Source: Pyrenula massariospora
Taxonomy: Eukaryota; Ascomycota; Eurotiomycetes; Pyrenulales; Pyrenulaceae
Assembly: GCA_021030905.1 (NCBI GenBank)
Contig: JAGFMI010000013.1
Location: forward strand, 1,054,001-1,118,000
Direction of reading: 5' to 3'
DNA length: 64,000 nt
The notes under the pieces were generated by a model. That model did not search any database, was not told where the DNA came from, and worked only from the letters and a program-made list of their open reading frames with translations. This document shows, in pieces, positions 28,101-42,371 of this stretch (position 1 is its first letter; every line of letters starts with the position of its first letter). Both the position numbers and the translations under genes were made by a program.

Positions 28101-29785
28101 AAATTATATTAAAAAATATATATTCTGTCAGAAGAACAAAATCAATAAATTTATTTATATATTAATAAGGATATAGAAAAAACTTACGAATTTATAAAAA
28201 AGTATTAAAATTAATTTTATTATTAAACTTCCTCTATCAGACGGCTATGATGCAATTATGGTAATTATAAATAAATATATTAAATATATAATTTTTAAAT
28301 TGTTTAAAGAAATCTATACCGTATTACAGATGACGAAGATTATCATAAATTCGATAATGCGATATTTTAAATTTTTAAAATAAATAATATTAAACAGGGA
28401 CAAGTTATTTATATTTTAATATTAAAAAATAATTACGTTAGAACTAGGAATTAAGCTGAATATATTAATAATATTTTATTTATAAATAAATGGGCAGACG
28501 GAAAGAATTAATTAAATATTAAAAAACTGGTTACGGCATTATCTTTTTATAAATATAAATAATTAAAATAAATAGTTATTAATAGTACAGTTATATTATA
28601 ACAATAGAAAAAATAATATAATAAAATATTTTTTTTATTAAACAAACTTTGGAAGACACCCCAAACTTTTAAAAAATTTTTTATAAAAAGGAATTATTAA
28701 AACAGCTTTGCGGAAAGTATAATAGATACAGTAAAAATTACAATAATAATAAAAAATAAATTAGGAAGAGAGTTTTCAGTTAAAAGAGAAAAATAAGATT
28801 TATCTTTTTATAAAAAATTTAAAAATCTTACGATTAAATAAAAAAATAGATTATCGATAGATCGAACTCTTTAAAATTAAATAAGTAAAAAAATTAGTAG
28901 TTTATAAATTAAAACTACTGAACGATGCGCGAATATATTCTATATTTAATATCAAATTTTTAAAATCAATATATCCTGACACTCCGATATAGAAAATATT
29001 TTGATATAAAATTTAAAAAAAAGATACGTATAAAATAGAACGAGTTTTAAAAAATAAAAATTAAAATTATCTTATTAAATAAAAAGAATATTTTATCTCG
29101 GAAAATATATAAAAATTACTATATTATTTTATTTACTGCTGACGGTTATTACAGTATTATTATTATTAATAAAAAGAGAAGTATTTACCGCGACCGGCTC
29201 CGCCAAAAGATTGTTAATATTCTGTGAGAATATTTAAACAAAATTTTTAAAAATTAATTACTAATCGATAAGATCTGTCCGTTTCTCACTATTATAATTT
29301 TTAATATTTATCCGCTTTTAAATTTCGGTATTCAGCTTTTTTATTAAATATATTATTTTAATATCAGCCCGGCGCTTAGCTAATTTTAAAATTTTTTAAA
29401 AACGTTTTAAATATATACGATGTTTTATAATCTGCATTATAGCTCGCTTTTTTTATTATTCCTCTCAAGTAATCTTCATTTAAGTAAAGTCGCGGATGCG
29501 ATTTAGAATTTTCCACAATACAGCAATATAAAATTTGTTGTTGTAAATATATTTAATATAATATACCAACTTAAAAGACGCTATAATATAATTAAAATAA
29601 TTATAATAATAAGATTAACAGGGAAGGACCGCTGAATAATCTAAAAAAAAAATAACGCGATGTAGACGGGAGGATTAAAAAATTAAAAAAAATAATATTT
29701 TTAATAAATGATTAAATGAAGGCACGATCTGTTTATATACAATATAAATAATCTTCAGAACGAAGATTTATAAAAAGGAGGCGAG

Positions 29786-30177
29786 TATTGCGATTTCTTT
29801 TAAAAAAACTTTAAATAATATTTATATTATTTAATAAGATAACACTAAACATTACGTAACTAATAATTTATATTATTTTTAAATAATAATTACAGCTATT
29901 AGAAGAAGCAGCTATTGTTAATAAGATCGATAGCTACAGCTATTACCTATCCCGATATAGAATTATTAGCCGTAGATATATAGAAATCGACTTCGCTCTT
30001 CTTTCTAGAACGAAAGCGTATTCAATTTAAATAATTAAATATCTAGTTAGTTACGAGAGTACTGAACTATTCTTATAATCTCTTTATAAATATTTCCTCT
30101 TAACTTAATTCTGAGTTATTTCTTAAAAACTAATTTATATAAATATCTTTCGGTAACCCCGAAGTACCTACGTAACA
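29786..30177 (+). repeat. LTR of A-outer (3')
   Basis: 392 bp, TATTGCG... to ...CGTAACA, followed by the duplicated tagcg. Confidence 0.93.
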
Positions 30178-30182
30178 TAGCG

Positions 30183-30297
30183 CTACTTTTCTTTTTGAAT
30201 TATATAAACTATTTATTACATAATTTGGGGTTAATTTCACACTACTTTTTCGGAACCATAAGTACTGTAGAGGTGCCCGGGATAAGCGCCCGTAACA
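30183..30297 (-). repeat. Right (5') LTR of element B, second fragment
   Basis: 115 bp that continue exactly where 16606 stopped, once one copy of tagcg is counted. The two fragments total 383 bp, as in the left LTR. Confidence 0.92.
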
Positions 30298-32936
30298 ATA
30301 CTATATTAAAAACTGTTATTAATTTAATTAGTTATTATACTATTTACAATAAGCGGACTATTAACTATTAAAAACTATTTATATTTAAAGCAGAAATAAA
30401 AGTTAGTAAATTATTTAATATATTTTTATTTTACTTCATCGAAATTATTAGCCCGTTAAACTTTAAAAATTTATATAAAAAAAATAATTTAATTTGATTT
30501 TTTATCAAGATTTTAAAATTTTATATTTTTAATTAAAATTTTTATTTAACCTATAAAAAGTTTATAAACAAATTAAAATATATTAATTTAAATATAAGAA
30601 TAACTACTTAATGCGAGTAAAAAGCAAGAATAAAAAAAAATTTATTTAAAAATACTATTTAAATATCTAACAAATCTTTCGCAGATAAAGACTAATTAAT
30701 TTAAAATTTTAAATTTTTAATATTTTAAATAAATTTTATTAAATCTTTTAATCTTTGTAGCAACTATAATAATTTTTTTTAATATATAAAATTAAAATTA
30801 CGAAAACTAAAAAAATATTATAAATATAATAAAAAAAATATATAATTATAAATTAAGATATTTTATATAAAATAAAATTTAAATTTACTTAAAAGCAATT
30901 AATTATTAAAATAGTAATAATTAAAGTTAAATTTAATTCTTAAAAAATATCGGGAAAAACTAAAAAGGTGAAAAATAATATATTTTTAACTTAAATTATA
31001 GTCAAAATATAAAGAATAAATATAACAACTTTTTAAATAAAGATATTCACTTTATTCTATTTATTAAAATAAAAAATAAAAAATTTAAAACTAACCTAGC
31101 TATTTTATAGTTTTTAAGTTATATTATAAACTGTAGCGATCTACAACTTTTTTAAAATAATTAATAATTTAATTTTATTTACCAAGTCGCCAATAGATAA
31201 AATTTAATAACTAAAATAAAACTATTAATTAATATAAATATATTAATTATTATTTTTATTAATAGATAGTTCGCGCAGCGGAATAAATTAAAATTTTTTT
31301 TTTAATTAATACAAAGAATCTGCGACTGGGAAATAAAAAATTAATAAATTTAATTATATATATAATTTAAATATAATTTTTTATATAAAAATATATTAAC
31401 AATACTTAAATATATATAATAAAATTAAATTATTTTAATTTAGTTTTTAAAATATCGTGGTTGAAACAGTACAATTTATTTTTTAACTTTATAAAAAAAA
31501 TATTAATTTTTATATTTAATTATTATTTTAAGTATTATCTATTTACTAATAAATTTATTTTAATTATAGTTAAAAAAACTTATTATAAATATCGACATAA
31601 AAAAAAAGTATATAAAATAATTTTATAAAGTTATTAAAATCTCTATATATATATTTCTAAAAATAAATAAAAAAAAGTAAAATAAAATAGTAGTTTTTTT
31701 TCTATAGACTTCGAGACCCTTAAAAAAAAATTAATAAATTTATAAATTTATCGCCGACCTAATTACTTTAATTTTTAAAAATTTTATTAAATTTTATAAA
31801 AAGTTGCAAGTTAAATTTTAATTTTTTAAATAATTTAAAAAAATAGTACCGACACAATATTGTAACTATTTAAAAATATAAAATTTTAAAAAAATACGTA
31901 AATTACCCGAAAACTAAATATTTAATTATAAAATTAAATTATAACTTAGTACTAATCTATTGGCTGTAAAAATATATAATTTATTTTAAAACTAAATAGC
32001 TGTCATTAAAATATATATTAAAAATATATTTAAAAAATATATATATATTTATTTAAGTCACAGTATATAATTTTTATTTTAATTATTAAAAAATTCAATA
32101 AAGAATTAAAAGTATATATTAATTATTAAATTTTTAATATATTTATTATTAAAAATTATAATATTTTATTATTAATAAAGAAAATATTTACGAAACTAAA
32201 TTAAATAAAAATGTATTTAAAATTTAATATTATCGCTGCTTTTAATAAAGTATATATTTATAAAAACTATAAAAAGAAAATAGTATTTTAAACAAGGTAT
32301 AAATTATTTAAATATTTAATAATACTATTTAATTTTTATAATATATTAAAAATATTTTAAACCTTTATCAATAATATTTTATATTTATTTTTAAATAAAT
32401 TTCATACAGCATATCTCGATAATATTCTTATTTATAATAATAATAAAAAAAATATAAATAATATATATAAGCGGTATTTAAAAAGCTCTAAAAAATAAAA
32501 TTATTTTTAAATATTAAAAAATATAAATTCGGAGTTATAAAAATTTAATATTTAAAATTTATTATTATAATAAAGAATATTATAATAAATTTTTTTAAAA
32601 CTTAAATAATATAAAATTAGAAAGTACTTTGCTATTTATAAAATATATAAAATTTTTTAAATTTATTAATTTTTATTATTATTTTATAAAAAAATGTTTT
32701 AAAATTATAAATTTATTTACCGCTTTAACTAAAAAATTTGTAAAAAATTATATTTTTCTATAAAAAAAAATAGTTGAAAATTTAAAGTTTTTTAAAAATT
32801 AAAAAATATATTTACATTAATTTTAATATTTGTATATTTTAATTTAAATTAAAAAATATAGATCGAAATAAATATTTTAAATTAAATAATTATTATAATA
32901 GTTTTCTAAAAAGGCGATAATAAATTATTATATTTT

Positions 32937-33329
32937 TGTTGCGGCCACCAGTTAGGACACACTAATCGTTACTTATAGAAAAAGGTATCCGAAGATGATT
33001 ACGTAATTTAGTTCGGAAGTAATTAAAAACGTCTTAAGAAAACGTCGCTAATTATCTCTAAATAAAATAACGAGCGATCAGTAAGAATTTAAAAAAGTAG
33101 AATAGATTATAATTAATCATTTTAAAATATATAGAAGGCGCTTCTTTTCTTCTTCCGGGTAAAAAAACGTATTCAATTTAAATAGTTAAATATTTAATTA
33201 ATTACGAGAGTACTGAACTATCCTTATAAATTTTTTATAAATATTCCTTTCCTAACCTAATTTTAAGTTATTTTTTGAAAATTAATTTACGTAAGTACTT
33301 TTCGGTAACTCAAAAGTATCTATATAATA
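32937..33329 (+). repeat. LTR of element C (5')
   Basis: 393 bp, TGTTGCGGCCACCAG... to ...TATATAATA. Confidence 0.93.
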
Positions 33330-36300
33330 TTTTAAATACTTCTAAAGATGGTTTATTTAAGTTAAGAAGGATCTTCAACTAATCTTGTAGATATCGAGGA
33401 GGTAAAGAGATTCTTGCCCGATAAGTATGATAAAAATTGTTAAAAGTTTAATAACTGGCTCGCTCAATGTCAAATTTATTTTAAATTTTAAGATAATAAG
33501 ATTACTATTAATAAATATGTTATGTTTATAGCGAGGCTACTTTAAAAAAGAATTTATAAATAATTTAAACTATAAATGCGAAACTATCTATTAGTTAAAA
33601 TTAAAGAAGGAAAAGATTTAAATAACTTTAAAATTGCTATTGTTAAAGTCTTTAAAGACTTTAGTATTTTTTAAGGAAAGATGAAAAAAATATTTAGAGT
33701 AGCGAACGTTAAAAAAAACGCCGGTAAAGTTATATAATAGATAAAATAAACTTACTTCGCGGCAGAATATGCTCAACGTTTTAAAGAAATTTCTGCGGAG
33801 TTAAAATAAAAAAACAAGACTTTTATAATAATGTTCCGAATAAAATTAAAAGATAACATTAAAAATGAATTGATGCGAACAGAAGTAAATCTATTTTTAT
33901 TTAAAAATTTAATAAAGGAGGCGATACGCCTAAATAATTAGTTAAAAAATTATAAATTAAAATAATTCTATAATCGACGCAACGCGGAACGTTAATAAAT
34001 GTTTAAAAAAACTTTTTAAAAACCTGGACGTTCTCATGCGCAGAAAGTAAAAATTTTTAATTTAAATGCAATATAAATCGATAATGTAGAAAAAAAAATA
34101 TTAAAAAAAAAAAGTACAAGTAAAGATATAATTAGAAGCTGCTATTTATATAAAAAAAAAAATTATATAGTTCGAAACTGCCGAAGTAAATCGGTATATA
34201 AATTTAATATAATTTATCAAGCGGATATTTTAAAAGTTGTGTAAATATTTAAAAAGTTAATAAAAATAGAAGACGAAATAGATTTTAAAGAAAGAGATTA
34301 AAATATACTAAATTAGTTCATTAATGAAAAGATTTAGATTTAAGAAGAATTATTTCTATACAACTATATAATATTAGAGGACGATGAAATTATGCAGTTA
34401 AAAAAAATAAAAAAAAAAGCCGATTTATTTAAACGTTATAATAAAAAATGGAAGATATATATTAAAAATGAACATCGTTTAGTTATTTTAAAACGATATA
34501 AAAAAAATTTACATTTCGATAAGCGAAACCTTTTTCATAAGGAAATTCACTGAAGTAAGTATGTATATAAAGAATGTACGTTTTATTAAATAATAAGAGA
34601 AAAGTTTGGGAAACCTAGATACGAAAAGGCGTGTATAAAAATATAGAAAGAATATAAAAATAGAAGCTGTTTATATTATTTACGCGATAAAAAAATTAAC
34701 GTCTATTTTTTAAAAAAAGTAAAAATTTTTAATTAAAGAATATAAATTATTAAACGGAAACAACTTTAAAAATATTAATTAAAAAATTAGAGGTTATATT
34801 TATCAGATAAATATAAAACTTATTAGCTTTAGAAGATTATGTACGGAGTTAGAAAAGTTAAGAATAAATATTTAATAAAAAAGTAATAAAATAATACAAC
34901 GCATTTATAATAACAGTACTTTTTTATTATTTTAAATCGATAAAAGCGAAGGATAGTATAACAATTAACATTATAAACTTAAAAAGTTATATTATAATAG
35001 CTAATGTTGGAAGCGGCATTTGAATTAAATATTTAATATTATTAAATTATAAAAATTTATGCAGAATAAGCCATATATTAGAAGGCGTATTTAAAAATAA
35101 AATATACAAAAATATCTTAAATTTATTGTTCTATTAATTTATACGAAAACCATCTGAAGGATAAACGTGTTTAGGATTTATTTTTTAACAATTTTTAAAT
35201 TTAGTATAAAGAAAGATGAAGAAACTGAGCTGATAATAAATATATTTAATTATTATAATATACTTGCGTGAACAGATCTTTATATTAAAAATATAGCGCG
35301 GATATACAGCAATATCTTTAGAAGCATAAATTATGAAAGAATTTCGAAGAATCGGATAAAGAAAGTTTCGAGAAAGTAAAAAACAGATCTTTCAATTTAT
35401 AAATAAAAGAAAAGAGATTAACGTTATAATTTTAAAGTAGTTAATAAAATCTAAAAGTGTATATATTATAAAAAAGAAGGTTATCCTTTATAAACGAAGG
35501 ATAAAAATTTTAATCGATTTTAAAACCACAAAAAATATTATATTTTAAAAATGTATAAATAAATTAGAAATTTTAATAAAAAAAAAAATGTAGACGTACG
35601 ACATATTAATCTTCGAAAAAAATAAAATAAAAGTGTAAAAAGTATCGATCGAAATAAAATTATTACAATACAAAATGAATAATTATACGAAAACGATATA
35701 TTTAAACGTCATAATAATAATAGTTAACTAAGTAATTCTTAATATACTATAATTACAAAAACATAATTCGGATATAGATTAATAAATAAGAAAGTTTAAA
35801 TTTAACAGATGTGGTTATATAACTATGTAAAAATCTATACAATACTGTAATATATTGACGGATAAGAAAGGTAATAAGAAAATATTTTAAAAAGTTTTCC
35901 TTTCGAAATTAGACGGCTTCGCGAAACAAAGGTTAATTCTCTTCAGCGATTTAAAAAAAAAAAATTGCGATAAAAACAGAGTATTAAAAAAATATATAAT
36001 TTTAATAATATTTTAAAAATACGCTGCGTGGAGCGAGTTATTTAAAAAAAAAATAAATATAAATATATTACCAGAACATCAGCTATAGAATTATAAAATA
36101 AAATTATAATTAAAAAAGGAGTCCACGTTCGAACTAATATATAAATTATTTAAAAAAAAATTTAATATTTTAAGAGACTATATCCAAGACAATTTAAAAA
36201 AAAGATTTATTAAAAAATTCGAATTACCTGCGGGTTTATTAATTCTATTTATATTTAAAAAGCAAAACGGAGAATTACAACTATATATAAATTATCGAAA

Positions 36301-39276
36301 ATTTAATAAAATTACTGTTAAAAATAAATATTCATTATTTAATATTATAAAAATAAAAAATAGGCTATAAAGTGTAAAATATTTTATTAAATTAAATTAA
36401 CAAAAAGCTTATAATTTTATATATATAAAGAAAGGCGAGGAATAAAAAACAGCTTTTAAAATAAAATATAGATATTATAAATATTAAATAATATTATTCG
36501 GACTTATTAATATATTAATTATTTACTAAATGCTGATGAACAACTTATTAAGATTTTTTTTAAATAATTTTATTATTACTTATTTGAATGACATTCTAAT
36601 TTACTTTAAAAATCTTAAAATATATAAAGAATAGGTTAAATAAATCTTACGAAAATTAGCGAGCGCGAGGCTACAGTTAAAATTTAAAAAGTACAAATTT
36701 TATAAAACGGAGATCGAATTTTTAAAATACGTAGTAAAAAAAAACGATATATATATTAATTTTAAAAAAAGTAAAATTATTAAAAAATGGCCAAAATCAA
36801 CTATGATAATTAAAATATAAGTTTTTTTTAAATTCTGTAATTTTAATCGACAGTTTATTAAAAAATATTTTTATAAAGCGAAATTATTAATTAGATTAGT
36901 TAAAAAGAATTATAAATATAGATAAAATTTAAAACAGTAAAGAGTATTTAATTAACTGGTATAATTCTGTACAGAAGTTCCGATACTAATTATATTTAAA
37001 ATAAATTAGTTAAGCCAGATTGAGACAGATGTATTAAATTTAATTATAAAAATTTATTTTATACAGTTACGAAATGGAAAAAGATATTTAGTAATATATT
37101 ATTTAAAAAAGTTGATCCCGACAGAACAAAATTACGATATTTATAATAAAAAATTGCTAATAATAGTGACAGCATTTAAATATTAATAAATATATATAAA
37201 AAGTATTTTATAATTTAATATATTTACGAATTATAAAAACTTAGCTATATTTATAATTATAAAATAGTTAAATAAAAGATAGATTCGATAGTCAGAACGT
37301 TTAAAATAGTATAAATTTAAAATATATTATTAATTAGGTAGAGAAAACGGTCGAGCGGATGCGCTTAACTAAAAAAAAGATTATATAATAAAAAAGGTTA
37401 TCGAACAATCTATACTGAAAAAAAATTTAGATAAAAGTTTTAACCTGAACTAAGTTGTTAATATAATTATATAAAAATACGGCAAAAAACAGGAACTTCA
37501 GAATTTTAATAAAAAAAATAAGGAAACAAAGCTTATAGTTTTAAAAAAATTAGTAAAAGCTGTTATATAATAATATTATAATTTATTTATATATAGATAC
37601 TTAGGAATTAATAATACCGTCGAATTGATACAAAGAATATATTAAATGCCGAAGCTGAAACAGCGAGTCAAAGACTACATTAAAAAGTATATATCGTATT
37701 AAAAAAATAAAATTAGTAAATCTTTTTATATATTAGCATCAATATGGAAACGGTTTATAAAATTATAAAAAAGTATTAAAATCGATTTTATTACTAAACT
37801 GTTACTATTAAACAGATATAATATAATTATAATAATAATAAATAGATATACTAAGTATATAATTTTTAAACTGTTTAAAGAAAATTATACCGCATTATAA
37901 ACAGTATAAACTGTGATAAATTCGGTAATTCGATATTTCAAATTTTCGGTATAAATTATATTTAATAGAGATAAACTGTTTATATTTTAGTATTGAAAAA
38001 TATTGATATCCGAATTAGGAATTAAACTAAAAATGTTTACGGTATTTTATTTATAAATTAATGAATAGACAGAAAGAATTAATTAAATGTTAAAAAACTG
38101 ATTACGATACTATTTTTTTATAAATATAAATAATTAGAGGACACAGTTATCAACAGTATAATTATATTATAATAATAGAAAAAATGATATAATAAAATAC
38201 TTTTTTTACGAGATAAACTTTAAAAGACATCCGCGTCTTTTAGAAAACTTTTTATAAAAAAAAACCGCTAAAGCAGTTATATAGAGAGTTTGGTAAATAC
38301 AGTAAAGACTACATCAATAATATAATATAAATTAAGAAGAAAGTTTTTAACTGAAAGAGGAGGATAAGGTCTATTTTTTTATAAAAAATTTAAAAATTTT
38401 ATAATTAAATAAAAAAATAAATTATCGATAGATCAAACTTTTTAAAATTAAATAAAATAAAAAATCGACAATTTATAAATTGGAGTTACTAAACGATGCC
38501 CGAATATATTTTATATTTAATATTAAATTTTTAAAATCGATACACTTTGAGATCCCGATTTAAAAAATATTTCGATACAAAATTCAGAAGGAAGATATAT
38601 ATAAAGTGAAAAAAATTCTAAAGAAACGAGGTCAGATATATTTAATTAAATAAAAAAAATATTTTATATTAAAGAACACTTGGGAACCCTCGGAGAATTT
38701 AGTTAATTATAAAAAGATAATTTTAAAATATTAACAGCGCGGAAAAGGACGTCGTTTCACTAAATCGATATAAAAATATTAATTAAATTGTTTAGGACGG
38801 TAACCGTATTTACTTTTTAAATAATTATTTCACTCTGTTGTTGATTTAAATTTTTTAACTTTTTTTTTACTTCAGCTTGTTTATTCTGAACGAACATAAG
38901 CTCTTAAGTAAAACGCGTAATACATTGACAATTTTTAAAAATGAAGTACTGCAATCGCTGCCGTTGCTAAATTATATTATTAAAAACATTTATAAAAATA
39001 TTATTATTATATTAATATCCCTTTTTAATGCAATTTAAATATTTAAATGAATTTTTTATAGTAACGTAAAAAGCACTGTCCACTACATACTATTTATAAA
39101 AAATTATAGTAAAAAAAAAGACGGAGGAAAAACGGGCTATAAACTTTTTACAACGATTAATCAACTTCGTAATACGCGGAGATATAATGTATATTTATAA
39201 ATTAAATTTAAACGGGGCGCTAAATCGATTTAAATATAGTCGCAAACGAGGACGTTTTTATAAAAAAAAAAAATAA

Positions 39277-39669
39277 TATTACAGTCACCAGTCAGGGTAT
39301 ATTAATTATTATTTATAAAGAAAGATACCTGAGAATAATCACGTAATTTAATTCGAAAGTGATCAAAAACGTCTTAAGGAAGTGTCGCTGATCACCTCTG
39401 AGCAAGATAATAAATAATTAATAAAAATTTAGAAGAATAGAACAGATTATGATTAATTACTTCAAAATATATAGAAGGCGTTTCTTTTTCTCTTCCGGAT
39501 AAAAAAATGTATTCAACTTAAATAATTAGATATTTAATTAATTACGAGAGTACTGAACTACTCTTATAAATTCTTTATAAATATTCCTTTCTTAATTTAA
39601 TCCTAAGTTATCCTTTGAGAATCAATCTACGTAAATATTTTCCGGTAACCCAGAAGTACCTACGTAACA
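39277..39669 (+). repeat. LTR of element C (3')
   Basis: 393 bp, TATTACAGTCACCAG... to ...TACGTAACA, followed by atttt. Bases from about 39,467 on are shared with A and B LTRs. Confidence 0.93.
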
Positions 39670-42089
39670 ATTTTATTATATTTTTATTAAATAAAATATT
39701 ATCTGTGGAGCAGAATTATAAAATTTATAATAAAAAATTGCTTATTATTATATAAATATTTAAAAAATAATATTTAGAATTGGTAAATACCAATTTTAAA
39801 AACTTTATTTATATTCTTTTAAACTATAAAAATCTAAAATATTTTATAATATTAAAAAAATTTAATAAACAATAAGCTAAATAGACGGAATTTTTATTTA
39901 AATTTAATTTTTAAATTAAATACCGACCAAAATAAATAGATATTAAATTTAATAATTTAATAAAATATTTAAATAATATAAAGCGGAAAGATAAAAAAGA
40001 GCAGATTATTTTAAAATTTTATTATTTAAATTAAAAAGTACGCAACGCGTTATCCTTATTAATAATTATATTAAATAAATATAAAAAATTTACGCTCTTT
40101 TTCATTATAATAATATATAATATTAAAAATATTAAATTAAAATTACAAAAAATTAATCTATATATTAAAATTAATAGAAATATAAAAAAATTAATAAAAA
40201 AATCTATATCAACGAAAAATTTTAAAAAATAGATTAATTTAATTTATAAAAAAAAATAAAATAATTTAAATATTAATATAAATAAAGACTAATAGAGATC
40301 GAGTACTATTAGTATTATTAATAAATAAAAATTTAAAATTAAAATTAAAAAATTATCGATTAACAGAAAATAAAATTTATATAAATAAATATTTATTTAT
40401 ATTTATAAACTTCGAATTTAAAATTGTAATTATTTGAGGTCTTTATAATATTTAAATAATAAAATATAAAAAAAGAAAAGCTACTTTTTATTAAATATTA
40501 AAAAAATATTATTGACTTAAAATAAAAAAAACTATTTTAATATATATTTAAAATTGCCAAATATATTATTATTTAAAATTATTTAAAAAAAAAAAGTACG
40601 GCTTATTAAAATCTTTATTAATTTTAAAAAAATATTAAATTAATATTTTTATAAACTTTATTATATTATTATTTAAAAATACTATAAAAAAAACTATATA
40701 TAAATATATAATAATAATAGTAGATTGACTCTCTAAATATAAAAAGTTTATATTATTATTATTATTATTTAATATAAAAATAATAATCCGAATATTTATT
40801 TAATAAATTTAAAAAAATATTAAATATCCTAAAAAAATTATATTAAATTAAAAAATTTAATTTATATTAATATTATAAAAATATTTATATAAATGTATTA
40901 AAATATTTTTTAAGCTATTAACTATATTTTATTTAAAAATTAATAATTAAATAAAAAATATTAATTTCGCCTTAAAATAATATCTATAAATATATATTAA
41001 TTATTAATAAAATAACTAGATCGAACTGCTGCCTTTTATAAAATTTAAAATTAATTTTAATATAAATAATTCGACTAAAATAGTATTTTTTAAAATAATA
41101 ATAAAATATTTATTTCAATCTAAAACAAAGAATCTATAATTATTTTTAATAAAATTTATTAAATTTTTAATTTAAACAGTAAATAACTTTATATAAAAAA
41201 TAAAAAAATTAAAATTTATATTATAAAATAATTTTTTTTAAAGCTAAATAAAATAGGTTAAATAAATAAATAAAATTAAATATTTAATATTTAAATTTAG
41301 AGTAAACAACTATATATATTTAAATATTAAAAATATTAAAATATAATATTCGAATAATTTTTTAAATTATTTTAATTTTAATCTATATATTATTTAACGC
41401 ATTATAAATAATATTATTTATAAATTAAAATTTTTTACTTTTTTAAAAATATTTTAAATTTTTTATTTTTAATTTTTATATTTTACAGCTAATAATTTAT
41501 TATTTAAATAAAAAATTAAATCAGTTTCACTAATCGCGATATATAATAATAATATTAAAAACTATAAAATAAAAAAAATAGTTAATTTGAAAATTTATAA
41601 AAAATTAAAAAATTTAAGTATAAAAAGAAAGGAGCTATTATAATATAAAATTAAATATTATAATTAAAAAAAGTAAAATATTAATCCAAATTAATAATTT
41701 TATATTAAAATTAAAAATTATTTAAATAAAATAATAAATTTTTATTATTAATATTTAAAAAAAATCGGATTTTTATAAAATATTTAAAAAATTTTTAAAT
41801 TAAATTTTTAAAATTTAATTAATAAAAATCTAAGTCTCATCTTCTACTTATAAAATTATTAATAAATTATATAAAAATTCTTTACAGTCGCACTATTTAA
41901 AATTATTTATAATATAAAAATAGCGCTTTATAATATATTTAGTATTATTTATAACTTCTATTTATATAAAATTATATAAAGAATATTTAAAGATCGATAA
42001 ATCATTATCGGTAATATAATTATTGTCTTTAAAATTTTTATTATCTTTTTATATTTTTATAAAAGCTCAATTTTATAGGCGAAAAATAA

Positions 42090-42263
42090 TATAATAAAAT
42101 AAAAATAAAAACTATTTCGATTAAACTTAGCTAATATTTAGCAAATTTAATAAATATATATCTTTAGGCACAGATTACCTCGCTATTATTTTTTTATAAA
42201 TTTATAATTATAACTTGAATATTATTAGCACCTATTCTGTATAATCACAGCCAGTCCATTACA
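42090..42263 (+). repeat. LTR of element D (3')
   Basis: 174-bp partner of 8551-8724. Its right end keeps CCATTACA, where the 5' copy has the converted form. The duplicated atata follows directly. Confidence 0.88.
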
Positions 42264-42371
42264 ATATAGTTTTAAATATGATTAGTAAATTAAATTTAAA
42301 ATTAATATTAATTTAATATTAATTACTATTATATCGTCTACGAAGATTAATAGATAATAAATTTAATATAA

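Larger units (their letters stand above)
16607..30177 (+). mobile_element. Element A-outer: Ty3/gypsy fossil inserted in an LTR of B
   Basis: LTRs at 16607-16998 and 29786-30177 (392 bp each) and TSD tagcg (16602-16606 and 30178-30182). Net length without A-inner is 6,780 bp. The gag-side region starts near 17.05 kb and resumes at 25,143. The reverse transcriptase region lies near 26.7-27.3 kb, RNase H near 27.5-27.8 kb, integrase near 27.9-28.6 kb, and a long 3' untranslated region follows to 29,785. It is broken throughout by RIP-type decay. It is younger than B and older than A-inner. Confidence 0.93.
9942..30297 (-). mobile_element. Element B: Ty3/gypsy fossil inside D, itself interrupted by A-outer
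   Basis: The left LTR is 9942-10324 (383 bp). The right LTR is split by A-outer into 16339-16606 and 30183-30297, which also total 383 bp. The TSD atact lies at 9937-9941 and 30298-30302. Net length without A-outer is 6,780 bp, the same as A-outer. The internal part reads like A and C but on the minus strand; its reverse transcriptase region is around 12.8-13.4 kb. The left end carries a 3' untranslated region and U3 different from those of A and C. It is broken by RIP-type decay, although 10.2-11.0 kb is less degraded than the rest. Confidence 0.92.
32937..39669 (+). mobile_element. Element C: Ty3/gypsy fossil inside D
   Basis: LTRs at 32937-33329 and 39277-39669 (393 bp each), TSD atttt (32932-32936 and 39670-39674), total 6,733 bp. 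It is the same family as A and B: gag, reverse transcriptase (about 36.2-36.9 kb), RNase H (about 37.0-37.4 kb) and integrase (about 37.5-38.2 kb) match theirs. The first 190 bp of its LTR and its 3' untranslated region (38.66-39.28 kb) differ from both. It is broken throughout by RIP-type decay. It lies in D between reverse transcriptase and RNase H and is younger than D; its order relative to B is unknown. Confidence 0.93.
8551..42263 (+). mobile_element. Element D: Ty3/gypsy LTR retrotransposon fossil inside E
   Basis: The limits are two direct 174-bp LTRs (8551-8724 and 42090-42263) with the TSD atata (8546-8550 and 42264-42268). LTR ends are TGTAATG...CATTACA, perfect 7-bp inverted termini where not mutated. 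Removing B and C leaves about 6.6 kb. On the plus strand the gag-side region is 8.73-9.94 kb plus 30.30 kb onward. Reverse transcriptase remains are near 32.1-32.8 kb, RNase H near 39.7-39.9 kb, and integrase-side sequence follows. B interrupts the gag side; C lies between reverse transcriptase and RNase H. It is broken throughout by RIP-type decay. It is younger than E and older than B and C. Confidence 0.9.
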
